From assembly GCA_902765395.1 (NCBI GenBank), contig CACWZP010000005.1, positions 1 to 64,000 on the forward strand: 64,000 nucleotides of DNA, given 5' to 3'. Below, one piece after another: positions 15,165-22,689 of this stretch. Origin of the DNA: an uncultured Eubacteriales bacterium. Its GTDB lineage: Bacteria > Bacillota > Clostridia > Christensenellales > Aristaeellaceae. The position numbers and the translations under genes were made by a program. Numbering within the stretch: position 1 is the stretch's first letter; every line of letters begins with the position of its first letter. The notes beneath the pieces are model-generated. The model was given only the letters and a program-made list of their open reading frames with translations, was not told the origin of the DNA and ran no database searches.

Positions 15165-18116
15165 TTGGCGAGAAATGCGGGAGCGATCGTGATCGAAGCG
15201 GCACCGGGGAATGGCGATCTGCGCAAGGACGCCCAGCGGATGGCGGACGCGGCGAAGTCGCTGGATCGGGCGTCGAGGCGGCTGGGCGGACAGCTGCGGT
15301 CGATCACGGGTGGCTATATCAGCGCAGTGGGCAAGTCGGTGCGGGCAGTTGAGGCGCTGCGGGATGAGCAGCTGGCGGCCTTCGGGGATACGGCCGGGGC
15401 CTGGGAGCGGGCCAAGGACCGGCTGAACGGTTTGAGCTACGCGCTGTTTGAATTGAAGCGGAACGCGCGGGACGCCTTTGTGCCCATCGCCACGGCGGCG
15501 GCTCCGGCGCTGACGGCGCTGACGAACCTGCTGTCCCGGGCGGTTTACGGCATGGGGGCGTTCATGGCGGCGCTGATGGGGCAGAACGGCTTTATCCGGG
15601 CCGCCGGCGCGCAGCGGGCGTATGCCGGGAGCCTGAAAAAGACCACCGGGGCGGCGCGGGCGCTGGAGCGGCAGCTGGCCAGCTTTGACGAGCTGGACAT
15701 ATTGAGAAAGGACAGGGCGGGATCCGGCGGGAGCGGCGGCGCGGCCGGCGCGGCGGACATGCTGGCGGACCAGGTGTCGCTGGCGCCCATCGACGGCGGG
15801 ATCCGCGCCTTCGGCGAGAAGCTGCGCAGGCTGTTCGAGGCGGGGAACTACGACGGCGTGGGAAGGGCCATCGCAAACGGGCTGAACGGCGCCATCGAAA
15901 AGGCGCGGGCGCTGATCCGCTGGGAGAACGTGGGCGCGAGCGTCACGAAGGTGGTGGACGGCTTTTGCGCGGCGTTCAACGCCCTGGTGGACGGCGTGAA
16001 CTGGACGGACGTGGGCGGCGCGCTGGGCGACGGCATCGACACGCTGCTGCGCACGGCCAACCGGCTGCTGTCGGGCGTGCATTTCGCACAGGTGGGCCAG
16101 GCCATCGGCGAGGGGCTGAACGGCGCGATCCGCGAGATCGACTTCGATGTGCTGGGTGAGATGCTGAGCCGGCTGCTGACCATGAAGCTGACGGTGCTGG
16201 CCAACGCGGCGGCGACGTTCGACTGGCGGGCGCTGGGCGACAAGCTGGCCCAGGGGCTGGGGAGCTTTGTGCGCGCGACGGGCGAGGTCATGGAGGCCAT
16301 CGACTGGTCGGGTGTGGCGCTTTCGATCACCCAGGGGCTGAACCGGTTCATCGCGAAGGTGGATTGGGCGGAGCTGGGGGCGTTCCTGGGCGGGCGGATC
16401 TCCGACGCGCTGGGCGCGCTGAAGACCGCGGTGACGGAATTCGACTGGAGCGGCGCCGGTGCGGCGCTTTCCAGGGCTGTAAATGCGCTGGTGAAGAAGG
16501 TGGACTGGACGGCGCTGGGACAGTGGCTGAACCGCACGATCCAGGGGCTGCTGGACTTCGGCATCGCCTTTCTGCGGGGCTTCGACGCGGACGGGCTGGC
16601 CGCGGGGATCGCCAGGGCGCTGGACGAGGTGGACTGGGACACCATCGCCGGGAAGCTGTGGACGCTGCTGTCCACGGCGGTGTCCAAGCTGGGCGGTCTG
16701 GGCGGTTTGCTCAACCTGGGCGGCGGGCTGCAGGGATTGGGCCTGGGAGGCGGCCGGCAGGGTGAGACGGAGATCGGCATCCGGCTGGTGAAGAAGGGCT
16801 GGAGCAGCCTGTCGGGCTTTGTGGGCGACCGGCTAACGGCGGCGGTGGCGCTGGCGAAGCAGGGCTGGACGAGCCTGGCGGGCTTCGTGGGCAGTGCGTT
16901 GAGCGTGAGGACGAGCCTGGTAAAGCAGGGCTGGTCGAGCCTGGCGGCGTTCGTGGGCGACGCGGTGAGCGTGAAGACGAGCCTGACAAAGAGCGGCTGG
17001 ACGAGCCTGAACGGGTTCGTGGGGGACAGCCTGAACGTGAGGACGGGCCTGGTGAAGAGCGGCTGGACGAGCCTGGCCGGGTTCGTGGGCGACAGCCTGA
17101 GCGTGAAGACGAGCCTGAAGAAGAGCGGCTGGAGCAGCATCGCGGATTTCGTGGGCGAGGCGGTGAGCGTGCGCACGAGCCTGGAGCGGTGGGGCTGGAG
17201 CAGCCTTGAGGATTTCGTGGGCGAAGACCTGACCGTGTGGACCCAGCTGGCGCGCTGGGGCTGGAACAGCATTTCCTCCTTCGTGGGGGATTCGGTGACG
17301 GCCTGGGTGTCGCTGCGCAAAAACGGCTGGAGCAGCCTGGCGGATTACGTGGGCACGCAGGTGACCACGAAGGTGTCGCTGGTGGTGGACACGGTGAACA
17401 AGGTGTCCGCGCGGGTCGCGAAGGCGCTGGGACTGGCCTCCGGCGGTATCATCACCGCGGGCGGCAGGGTGCTGGCATTCGCCGGCGGCGGCGCGATCAT
17501 GGACGGCGGGCGGGCCGGATGGTGGCGCAATGTGAACAAGTACGCCGGCGGCACGGGCCGGGCCCACGGCAGCCTGTTCGTGGCGGGCGAGGCCGGGCCG
17601 GAGGTGGTGGGCCACGTGAACGGGCGCACCGAGATACTGAACAAGAGCCAGATGGCCCAGGCGATCTACGGCGCGGTGGTCAGCGGAATGGCTCAGGCGG
17701 TGAACGCGCTGGGGCGGTTCCTGGCGGGACACATGGCCCTGTGCACGGGCGCGCTGCTGGGCGGCATTGCGGCCATCGGCACGCCCGGCGCGGACGCGGC
17801 GGTGCTGCGGCGGCTGAGCGCCATCGAGGGCACGGTGCGGCTGGTGACGCCGGTGGCGGCGACGGGGGCCATCGCGCCTTACGAGGCGTCGCGGCAGGGA
17901 CGCGGGGACGCGGAGCTGCGCGGCGCTATGGATGCCAACAACGCGGACCTGATCCAGACGATCATCAGCGTGATCGGCGCGCAAACCAGCGCCATCGTGC
18001 AGGCGGTGAACGCGTTGCAAGGCGCAAGGAGCGAGGGCGGCGTGAGCGCCCAGAGGATCATCGACGAGATCAACCGGCGGACGCAGATGTACAGCGCCAG
18101 CCCGTTGAGGATATAG
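15165..18116 (+). CDS. Phage tail tape measure protein
   Basis: A 983-residue protein that sets tail length. The N-terminal 120 residues are helical (LRKDAQRMADAAKSLDRASRR). A central part (about 230-510) has repeated Asp-Trp segments such as NWTDVGGALGDGI, FDWRALGDKLAQGL, IDWSGVALSITQGL and KVDWTALGQWLN. These are followed by nine tandem 22-residue repeats (541-738). A hydrophobic stretch (about 750-860) has PEVVGHVNGRTEILNKSQM, typical of gut-phage tape measures. I preferred TTG at 15165 over GTG at 15159: AAGGAGG lies at 15151-15157, leaving 7 bases before the TTG but only 1 before the GTG. Confidence 0.9.
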   Translation: MARNAGAIVIEAAPGNGDLRKDAQRMADAAKSLDRASRRLGGQLRSITGGYISAVGKSVRAVEALRDEQLAAFGDTAGAWERAKDRLNGLSYALFELKRNARDAFVPIATAAAPALTALTNLLSRAVYGMGAFMAALMGQNGFIRAAGAQRAYAGSLKKTTGAARALERQLASFDELDILRKDRAGSGGSGGAAGAADMLADQVSLAPIDGGIRAFGEKLRRLFEAGNYDGVGRAIANGLNGAIEKARALIRWENVGASVTKVVDGFCAAFNALVDGVNWTDVGGALGDGIDTLLRTANRLLSGVHFAQVGQAIGEGLNGAIREIDFDVLGEMLSRLLTMKLTVLANAAATFDWRALGDKLAQGLGSFVRATGEVMEAIDWSGVALSITQGLNRFIAKVDWAELGAFLGGRISDALGALKTAVTEFDWSGAGAALSRAVNALVKKVDWTALGQWLNRTIQGLLDFGIAFLRGFDADGLAAGIARALDEVDWDTIAGKLWTLLSTAVSKLGGLGGLLNLGGGLQGLGLGGGRQGETEIGIRLVKKGWSSLSGFVGDRLTAAVALAKQGWTSLAGFVGSALSVRTSLVKQGWSSLAAFVGDAVSVKTSLTKSGWTSLNGFVGDSLNVRTGLVKSGWTSLAGFVGDSLSVKTSLKKSGWSSIADFVGEAVSVRTSLERWGWSSLEDFVGEDLTVWTQLARWGWNSISSFVGDSVTAWVSLRKNGWSSLADYVGTQVTTKVSLVVDTVNKVSARVAKALGLASGGIITAGGRVLAFAGGGAIMDGGRAGWWRNVNKYAGGTGRAHGSLFVAGEAGPEVVGHVNGRTEILNKSQMAQAIYGAVVSGMAQAVNALGRFLAGHMALCTGALLGGIAAIGTPGADAAVLRRLSAIEGTVRLVTPVAATGAIAPYEASRQGRGDAELRGAMDANNADLIQTIISVIGAQTSAIVQAVNALQGARSEGGVSAQRIIDEINRRTQMYSASPLRI
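16785..17378 (+). repeat. Nine tandem 66-bp (22-residue) repeats within the tape measure gene
   Basis: Nine units of 22 residues with consensus L-x-K-x-G-W-x-S-L-x-x-F-V-G-D-x-x-x-V-x-T-S. The Gly-Trp, Ser and Phe-Val-Gly positions are nearly invariant; units 7-9 diverge more. The repeats are contiguous with no spacer. Confidence 0.95.
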
Positions 18117-18123
18117 CGGGAGC

Positions 18124-18160
18124 GTGCCGCCGCTTCGCTGCGGCGGGGAGGCTTTGGAGG
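18124..18160. repeat. Shortened hairpin repeat
   Basis: GCCGCCGC-TTCG-CTGCGGCGGGGAGGCTTTGGAGG: one stem plus the GGAGGCTTTGG end of the two-hairpin family. It fills the short gap before the next tail gene and also supplies its ribosome-binding site (GGAGG). Confidence 0.65.
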
Positions 18161-18167
18161 TGAAGGG

Positions 18168-18542
18168 ATGGCAAGGCCGGTCTTGAGGATCAACGGGCAC
18201 GACTACGCCCGGTATGTGGAGGAGCTGAACCCCAGCCGGAACGATCTGGACGCGGACGGCAGCGGCCGGGACGTGCAGACGGGGCTGATGTACAGGACGC
18301 GGATCGCGGTGAAGCAGAAGTGGGAGGTGAAGCTGCTGCGGCTGACCGAGGCGGTGCACCGGCAGCTGCTGGAGGACATCTCCGGGCAGTATTACCAGGC
18401 CACGGTGCTGGACCCGACCACCGGGCAGGAGGCGACGCGGACGTTTTACACATCGTCGGTGCCGTTCGGGGCACAGCGGTACGACAGGAATACCGGCGCG
18501 CCGGTGTACGACGGGATGAGCTTCAGCATGACGGAGCGGTAG
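18168..18542 (+). CDS. Phage distal-tail-like protein (DUF6711-like)
   Basis: A 124-residue protein (MARPVLRINGHDYARYVEEL). It holds a beta-rich fold with RDVQTGLMYRTRIAVKQKWEV and ends with YDGMSFSMTER. Between tape measure and tail hub, short proteins of this kind take the place of the distal tail (Dit) ring. The DUF6711 name is tentative. RBS GGAGGTGAAGGG. Confidence 0.6.
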   Translation: MARPVLRINGHDYARYVEELNPSRNDLDADGSGRDVQTGLMYRTRIAVKQKWEVKLLRLTEAVHRQLLEDISGQYYQATVLDPTTGQEATRTFYTSSVPFGAQRYDRNTGAPVYDGMSFSMTER

Positions 18543-18545
18543 GAG

Positions 18546-18840
18546 AGGGGACGACCTCTTCCGACCCCGCTGCGCGGGGCTACCTTTCCCTGAAGGGGAA
18601 GGCTTGGCGGGCGGCGCAACGCCGCCCCTACAGGAGAGGAGGGCGAGAGTCATTCCGATGCTTTGGAGGAAAGGCGGAGCGGCAGGGGAGAACCCCTCCG
18701 GCGCTTCGCGCCACCTCCCCTTGAAAGGGGAGGCAAGGATAAAGAGGCGCGGCTTCCCGGAAAGGGGAGGCGAGGATAAAGAAGGGCGGCTTTCCCTGGA
18801 GGGGAGGCTTGGCGGGCGGCGCAACGCCGCTGGAGAGAGA
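18546..18840. repeat. Repeat-only spacer: two short-form repeats, two GGCGGCGCAACGCC palindromes and a 36-bp tandem duplication
   Basis: This 300-base gap holds no gene. 18546-18604 is a short-form copy (hairpin CCCCGC-TGC-GCGGGG and TTTCCCTGAAGGGGAA). It is followed by GGCGGCGCAACGCCGCCCC. 18686-18735 is another copy (GGCGC-TTC-GCGCC and CTCCCCTTGAAAGGGGAG). Next, GGGGAGGC-AAGGATAAAGA units repeat in tandem at about 18728-18803, and a second GGCGGCGCAACGCCGC palindrome ends the spacer. Confidence 0.8.
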
Positions 18841-18856
18841 ACGAGGAGGTGGAGCG

Positions 18857-20998
18857 GTGCGGAATGTGAGCGAGACGTGGCGGGAACTGGCGGCGACGGG
18901 CACGGCGCGGCTGGAGACGGTGGCGGTGATCGACGGCCGGGAGTACGCGGCGATCTCCGCGCCGGTGATTCGCCGGGGGCTGACGCAGAACGGGCTGGGC
19001 GTGGGCAACGTCGTGGCGGCCAGCTGCCAGCTGTCGGTGCTGTCGCCGGACACCATTCCACGGGCGGCTGAGGTGGTCGTGCGGATGCGGCTGTCCAGCG
19101 GGGAGATGGTGAGCGAGTGGCTGGACGCGGGCACGTTCTACGTGAGCCACCGCTCAAGGGATGCCGTGACCGGTCTGGTGGCGCTGGAGTGCTACGACGG
19201 GATGCTGAAGGCCAACGCAGCGTTTCCCGAGGAAGGCGCGTGGCCGCGGAGCATGGCGCAGGTGGCGGCGGACATCGCCCTGGCGCTGGGCGTGGAGATG
19301 GACGCGCGCACGGAGATTCGAACCGGGGACGACTACAGGATCCTGGCGCTGAAGCCGGGCTCGACGATCCGGGACGTGCTGGGGGACATCGCCTCCGTCC
19401 ACGGCGGCAACTGGGCGCTGACGCCGGAGAACAGGCTGCGGCTGGTGCCGCTGGCGACGCCGGAGACGACCGGCGCGGCGGAGGTGGTGGGCGTACTGGG
19501 CGGCGTGTTTGCCGGGGCGGCGCAGGCCGTCACCGGGATTCGGGCGACGGGCCTGGACGGGGAGCGGCTGATCGGCACGGAGGGCGGCCTGGTGATCGAC
19601 ATCGCATCGCCCTATGCCACCGACGGTGCTCTGAATTGGCTGGCGGGGCGGCTGATCGGCGTGCTGTACCAGCCGTTTTCGCTGACCGGCGCGATCTACG
19701 ACCCGGCGATGGAGCTGGGCGACAGCCTGCGCAGCAAGGCGGACGTGGTCAGCGCGCTCTACAGCGAGACCGCCACGCTGGCGCTGGCCTTTCGGGGCGA
19801 TATTTCCGCGCCGGAGCCGGAGGAGCTGGCGGACGAATATCCCTACGTGGGCACCGCCGACCGGCTGAAGCAGCTGTATGAGCAGGTGGATACACTGGAA
19901 AAGACCAAGGCGGACGGGGCCGACGTGGCCGCCGCCGAGGCCCGGGCCAACGCGGTGACGGCGGCGCTGGACGCGGCGCTGAACCAGCAGGGCGTGTTCA
20001 ACCGGCTGACCAATAACGGCGAGGTGCAGGGCATCTACCTGAAGGACGGGAAGCTGTACATCAACGGCACCTACATCGACACGGGAACGCTGAACGCCAA
20101 CCTGATCCGGGCGGGCGTGATCTCCGACGTCAGCGGCAAGAACTACTGGGTACTGGATGGAAACAACAGCGAGTTCGTGACCAAGAAGGGCGTCATCGGC
20201 GACTTTACCCTGGACAACGGGGCGCTGCAGTACGGCTCGCAGGCCGTGGGGAGCACGGGGGCGTACATAGGCAGAGACGGCGTTTCGTACAACATGACCG
20301 GCACGAATAACAACCTGATGAAAACAGAGTTGTTCGCGCAGGGCGTCCACTTTTACTGGGACAACACCATGCGGACGATGATCTATAGCTACAACGGCGG
20401 AATGCACGTGCGCTGTTACGACGAGGAAGGCGCGAACGCCTTCCCCTTCCAGGTCGTTTACACGGTGAACCAGAAGCAGGTGCAGATGGACGTGCCGACC
20501 CGCTGTTGGCGGACGCTGCAGGTGGACTACAAGCTGACCACCCTGCGGGACGCGGAGATCCAGGGCAGCCTGACCGTAAAGGGCAGCAAGAACCGCCTGG
20601 TGGAGACGGAGGACTATGCCGAGCGGCTGCTGTACTGCTATGAGACGCCTGTGCCGATGTTCGGCGACGTGGGGGAGGGCGTGATCGCAGACGACGGCCG
20701 GTGTTATGTCTGGCTGGATCCCGTGTTTGCCCAGACCATCGCGGACGGACAATACCAGGTGTTCCTGCAGGGTTATGGAAGCGGGGACTGCCGGGTGTCC
20801 GAACGGCGGCCGGGGTGCTTCATCGTGGAGGGCACGCCGGGGCTGCAGTTCGGCTGGGAGCTCAAGGGCAGGCAGAGAGACTTCGACCAGCGCCGGTTGG
20901 ACGCGCCGATCGGAGAGACGAAGGGCACGGACAGTGACTTCGGCGCGATGGCGCTGGATCACATCGAACAGATTTATGAGGGGAGGATGCAAGCATGA
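18857..20998 (+). CDS. Phage tail hub / spike protein
   Basis: A 713-residue protein. The N-terminal 330 residues resemble phage baseplate hub (tail-associated) proteins: GTARLETVAVIDGREY, MAQVAADIALALGVEMD and GSTIRDVLGDIASVHGGNWAL. A linker (about 340-390) is helical (EQVDTLEKTKADGADVAAAEARANAV). The C-terminal half is a beta-rich spike: GIYLKDGKLYINGTYIDTG, DAEIQGSLTVKGSKNR and a final VFLQGYGSGDC domain found on many gut-phage tail proteins. The GTG start at 18857 has AGGAGG 7 bases before it; the earlier ATG at 18809 lies in a repeat. Ends with ATGA overlap to the next gene. Confidence 0.75.
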   Translation: MRNVSETWRELAATGTARLETVAVIDGREYAAISAPVIRRGLTQNGLGVGNVVAASCQLSVLSPDTIPRAAEVVVRMRLSSGEMVSEWLDAGTFYVSHRSRDAVTGLVALECYDGMLKANAAFPEEGAWPRSMAQVAADIALALGVEMDARTEIRTGDDYRILALKPGSTIRDVLGDIASVHGGNWALTPENRLRLVPLATPETTGAAEVVGVLGGVFAGAAQAVTGIRATGLDGERLIGTEGGLVIDIASPYATDGALNWLAGRLIGVLYQPFSLTGAIYDPAMELGDSLRSKADVVSALYSETATLALAFRGDISAPEPEELADEYPYVGTADRLKQLYEQVDTLEKTKADGADVAAAEARANAVTAALDAALNQQGVFNRLTNNGEVQGIYLKDGKLYINGTYIDTGTLNANLIRAGVISDVSGKNYWVLDGNNSEFVTKKGVIGDFTLDNGALQYGSQAVGSTGAYIGRDGVSYNMTGTNNNLMKTELFAQGVHFYWDNTMRTMIYSYNGGMHVRCYDEEGANAFPFQVVYTVNQKQVQMDVPTRCWRTLQVDYKLTTLRDAEIQGSLTVKGSKNRLVETEDYAERLLYCYETPVPMFGDVGEGVIADDGRCYVWLDPVFAQTIADGQYQVFLQGYGSGDCRVSERRPGCFIVEGTPGLQFGWELKGRQRDFDQRRLDAPIGETKGTDSDFGAMALDHIEQIYEGRMQA

Positions 20999-21192
20999 AG
21001 ATCATCACAAGCGTGACCGTATTCAACGACGCCGTGGGCACGCGCATGAGCGCCACCTACAGCGAGGTGAACGAGCAGACCGGGCGCATCATCAGCGATA
21101 ACCAGAGGTTTGACCGGGTGATCACCGACCCGGAGGCCAAGGCTCACGCCACTGCGCTGCTGGACTATGCCGGGGAGAACATCGAACAGTAG
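20995..21192 (+). CDS. Small phage protein of unknown function (65 aa)
   Basis: A 65-residue protein (MKIITSVTVFNDAVGTRMSATYSEV). It looks like small proteins found after tail-spike genes in Clostridia prophages, but I do not know its function. It is the last gene of the module. Its stop codon (TAG, 21190-21192) lies inside the first SOS box of recA. Nothing resembling a holin or lysin follows. Confidence 0.6.
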   Translation: MKIITSVTVFNDAVGTRMSATYSEVNEQTGRIISDNQRFDRVITDPEAKAHATALLDYAGENIEQ

Positions 21193-21218
21193 TTCGATAA
21201 AATTTAAACATATGTTCG
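21183..21218. promoter_or_regulatory. recA: Two LexA (SOS) boxes upstream of recA
   Basis: CGAACAGTAGTTCG (21183-21196) has perfect 5-base arms of the Gram-positive LexA site. TAAACATATGTTCG (21205-21218) matches the Bacillus-type consensus CGAACRNRYGTTYG except at the first two bases. They are centred about 22 bases apart. The first spans the stop codon of the last phage gene. Confidence 0.8.
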
Positions 21219-21223
21219 GTTCC

Positions 21224-21283
21224 AATCCCGCCGACTGTGTGCTATAATGGGTACTGTAAACGGCACACAGTTGGCGGGATTTT
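21224..21283 (+). promoter_or_regulatory. recA: recA promoter embedded in the loop of a terminator-like hairpin
   Basis: A 19-base inverted repeat (arms 21224-21242 and 21263-21281, one G-U pair, otherwise perfect) ends in TTTT (21280-21283). TATAAT at 21243-21248 lies in the loop, so recA transcripts would begin inside the loop and lack the left arm. RNA read through from the phage module would contain both arms and could terminate. The -35 region is weak (around 21220-21225). Confidence 0.7.
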
Positions 21284-21313
21284 CCCGCGAATATAAATTT
21301 GGAGGATACCCAG

Positions 21314-22438
21314 ATGGCAGCGGATAAGAAGGCGGAGAAGAAGCCCGCGATTCAGAAGTTCGGTGACGACAGGAAAAAGGCGCTGGAAGTGGCGCTGGGC
21401 AAGATCGAGAAGGATTTCGGCAAGGGCTCGGTGATGAAGCTGGGCACCGCCGCCAGCAACATGCAGGTGGAGGTCATCCCCACCGGCAGCCTGCAGCTGG
21501 ACTTCGCGCTGGGCGTGGGCGGACTTCCCAAGGGCCGCATCGTGGAGATCTACGGGCCGGAGTCCTCCGGTAAGACCACCGTGGCGCTGCACTGCGTGGC
21601 CCAGGCCCAGAAGGCCGGCGGCACCGCGGCGTTCATCGACGCCGAGCACGCGCTGGATCCGGTCTACGCCTCCAAGCTGGGCGTGGACATCGACGAGCTG
21701 TATGTGTCCCAGCCGGACAACGGCGAGCAGGCGCTGGACATCTGCGAGGCGCTGGTGCGCTCCGGCGCCATCGACATCGTGGTGGTGGACAGCGTGGCCG
21801 CGCTGGTGCCCAAGGCCGAGATCGAGGGCGACATGGGCGACAGCCACGTGGGCCTGCAGGCCCGCCTGATGAGCCAGGCGCTGCGCAAGTTGACCGGCGT
21901 GATCTCAAAGACCAACGCCGTGGTCATCTTCATCAACCAACTGCGCGAGAAGGTGGGCGTGATGTACGGCAACCCCGAGACCACCACCGGCGGCAAGGCG
22001 CTGAAGTTCTACGCCTCCGTGCGCATCGACATCCGCAAGAGCGAGGCCATCAAGGAGGGCAAGGAGATCGTCGGCAACCGTACGAAGATCAAGATCGTCA
22101 AGAACAAGGTGGCGCCGCCCTTCCGCACCTGCGTGGTGGACATGCTGTACGGCGAGGGCATCAGCCGCGAGGGCGAGCTGCTGGACATCGCCGTGGAGCA
22201 GGACCTGGTGCAGAAGTCGGGCTCCTTCTACTCCTACAAGGGCGAGCGCATTGGCCAGGGCCGGGACAACGCCCGCCGGTACTTCCGGGACAACCCGGAG
22301 GCCTTCGACGAGGTGGAGGCGAAGATCCGCGAGAGCTTCCGCACCGGCGGCATCGAGGCGCCGCTGGAGACGCCCGTTGCTCCCTCGGACGACGAGGAGG
22401 ATGACGGCGACGAGGAGGAGTTCGAGCTGGACGAGTAA
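21314..22438 (+). CDS. recA: RecA recombinase
   Basis: A 374-residue, full-length RecA. Walker A GPESSGKT at 81-88, [21 protein letters not shown] region, [45 protein letters not shown] (key: [12 protein letters not shown] and NPETTTGG for the DNA-binding loops). The C-terminus is strongly acidic ([14 protein letters not shown]), as is usual. It forms the filament on single-stranded DNA for homologous recombination and triggers LexA self-cleavage in the SOS response. The start at 21314 has GGAGG 8 bases upstream; an upstream ATG in frame lacks one. Controlled by the SOS boxes described. Followed by a strong terminator. Confidence 0.98.
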   Translation: MAADKKAEKKPAIQKFGDDRKKALEVALGKIEKDFGKGSVMKLGTAASNMQVEVIPTGSLQLDFALGVGGLPKGRIVEIYGPESSGKTTVALHCVAQAQKAGGTAAFIDAEHALDPVYASKLGVDIDELYVSQPDNGEQALDICEALVRSGAIDIVVVDSVAALVPKAEIEGDMGDSHVGLQARLMSQALRKLTGVISKTNAVVIFINQLREKVGVMYGNPETTTGGKALKFYASVRIDIRKSEAIKEGKEIVGNRTKIKIVKNKVAPPFRTCVVDMLYGEGISREGELLDIAVEQDLVQKSGSFYSYKGERIGQGRDNARRYFRDNPEAFDEVEAKIRESFRTGGIEAPLETPVAPSDDEEDDGDEEEFELDE

Positions 22439-22463
22439 AAAAGGGAATATGGGGTTCCCCACA

Positions 22464-22501
22464 GCGGGGGCGGCAGGCATGCCGTCCCCCGCGTCATTTT
22501 T
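22464..22501 (+). terminator. recA terminator
   Basis: GCGGGGGCGGC pairs with GCCGTCCCCCGC around a short loop (AGGCAT), followed by GTCATTTTT. Confidence 0.85.
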
Positions 22502-22587
22502 GGCATGGCCGCCGGGCGGGGGACCGGGATGGCCGAGGGCGCTGGGCTGCCGGCCCGGAGATCATTTTGCGGTCACAATAATGTCGT

Positions 22588-22616
22588 TTGACAACGCTGT
22601 TCCATAGGGTTAAAAT
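22588..22616 (+). promoter_or_regulatory. SigA promoter of the glycosylphosphotransferase gene
   Basis: TTGACA, a 17-base spacer and TAAAAT; about 70 bases before the start at 22690. Confidence 0.75.
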
Positions 22617-22689
22617 ACAAAGTGATAATATATGTAAGCTGGGTGGCTGGGCCGCCCGGCAGAACGACGGAAAAAGGTTGTGGTGAGGG

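Noticed and set aside
22502..22587. A small gene or riboswitch between recA terminator and glycosyltransferase promoter
   Set aside because: GC-rich, no conserved aptamer pattern, no RBS-supported frame; nothing supportable seen.
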